Program-made: the position numbers and the translations under genes
Notes under the pieces: generated by a model
The model's database searches: none
The model's input: only the letters and a program-made list of their open reading frames with translations
What the model was told of the DNA's origin: nothing
Assembly (NCBI GenBank): GCA_946894095.1
Contig: OX335663.1
Location: 2,356,001-2,420,000, forward strand
Length of the DNA: 64,000 nt
From: Incurvaria masculella
Lineage: Eukaryota; Arthropoda; Insecta; Lepidoptera; Incurvariidae
Reading direction: 5' to 3'
In this document: positions 63,202-64,000 of the stretch, piece after piece
How positions within the stretch are numbered: position 1 is the first letter of the stretch
Layout of the letters: each line of letters starts with the position of its first letter

Positions 63202-64000
63202 CTATGACAATTTTATTTTCTTAATAGCGTCAAAAAATAAATCAAAAACTTGAAATTTTGCGTCATACGTAGCACAACTACGCCGTACAAAAGATGTTTT
63301 CATGTAATTAGTTTTGCTGACTGGTAAATTAAATAGACTATCAGAACGTGTAGCACGGGCTGGACATCTGAAGGGTATCTTGCTCAAAAGATAGGGACTA
63401 TCAACATGGTTATTTAATATTTTAAAAAGTAACTTGATATCAACAATCACCGTACTAGAGCTTAAGGACAGAAGACATTTCTTATTATTTAATTCATAAT
63501 GAGGACCAAAACGATATGTTAAGTGTTTTTGAAATCGTTTCTGAATTTTCTCTATAAGCTCAATGCTCGGCTCAATGTAAACTTTATATTGCGGGTTCCA
63601 AACGACAGAAGCTAATTCAAGGTGGCTCCTTACAAAGGCAGAATAAAGAAGTATTAAAGTGGAAGGATTCTTAAAGGGTTTTGAAACACGAAGTATAAAT
63701 CGCAGCATTTTGTATGCCTTATCTGTAATCATGGATATGTGCTGATCAAAAAGTAACCTGCTGTCAATTATAACACCAAGGTCTCTCACCTGGGTACACC
63801 TATCAAGTACCGTTCCATTCAGTGTATATTCTTTTTTAATTGTATTCTTTTTACGGAGAATGAAATTAGTTGGCACTTTTTAACATTTAAAAATAACTGA
63901 TTTGAGGAACAATAGTTAGAAAGAGAATTAAGGTCCAGTTGTAATTCATCACAATTTTCAAAATAAATTACTTTCTTTATGATTTTCATATCATCTGCAT
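63202..64000 (-). pseudogene. LINE reverse transcriptase, C-terminal half, cut by the window edge
   Basis: The last bases (GCAGATGAT read reversed) encode ADD, the end of the catalytic YADD motif. The frame continues to NVKKCQLISFS. A one-base shift near 63860 moves it to frame 63876-63202: VRDLGVIIDSRLLFDQHISM, LLYSAFVRSHLELASVVWNP and ELIEKIQKRFQKHL, the conserved thumb blocks. It ends KKIKLS and a stop. The 5' part lies beyond the window. It is frameshifted but otherwise well preserved, so relatively young. Confidence 0.75.

Overview
The window is nuclear DNA from a lepidopteran insect, most likely a moth. It is AT-rich, splits genes with GT-AG introns, and is crowded with repeat types typical of Lepidoptera: (ACGG)n-bearing elements, Helitron ends, foldback MITEs, mariner relics and 5'-truncated LINEs. 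No operon, CRISPR array or other prokaryotic structure was seen.

One host gene is clear. Twelve plus-strand exons from 10096 to about 27.5 kb encode most of Neto, the CUB-CUB-LDLa single-pass auxiliary subunit of ionotropic glutamate receptors. All exon phases agree. The exon(s) carrying the start codon and signal peptide were not found and probably lie upstream. In order the exons give an Asn-rich prodomain with a furin-type site, CUB1, CUB2, an LDLa module, one membrane span, and a cytoplasmic tail with a charged hexapeptide array. The frame reaches TGA at 26930-26932, then stays open in the same frame for 183 GC3-rich codons to a TAA at 27482. This is a candidate for stop-codon readthrough.

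A second, unrecognised gene may begin at 55121-55223 with a signal-peptide exon and a consensus donor. Its remaining exons are not in the window.

Layout: 1-9.7 kb holds nested TIR elements, SINEs and MITEs. 9.7-27.5 kb is neto, with repeats close to many of its acceptors. 27.5-28.0 kb is a putative 3' UTR. 28-55 kb is an intergenic repeat field with Helitrons, LINE tails, SINEs, a hAT-like element with 8-bp target duplications, and mariner relics. 55-64 kb has the orphan first exon, two mariner copies, foldbacks, and a LINE reverse transcriptase running off the right edge on the minus strand.

The most interesting points are the readthrough-like extension of Neto; a tandem triplication of the first visible splice acceptor in which copies 2 and 3 differ only at the acceptor G; a MITE inserted between the apparent branch point and the acceptor of the CUB1 intron; and SINEs that put a 5S rRNA-derived or a tRNA-derived head on the same body.
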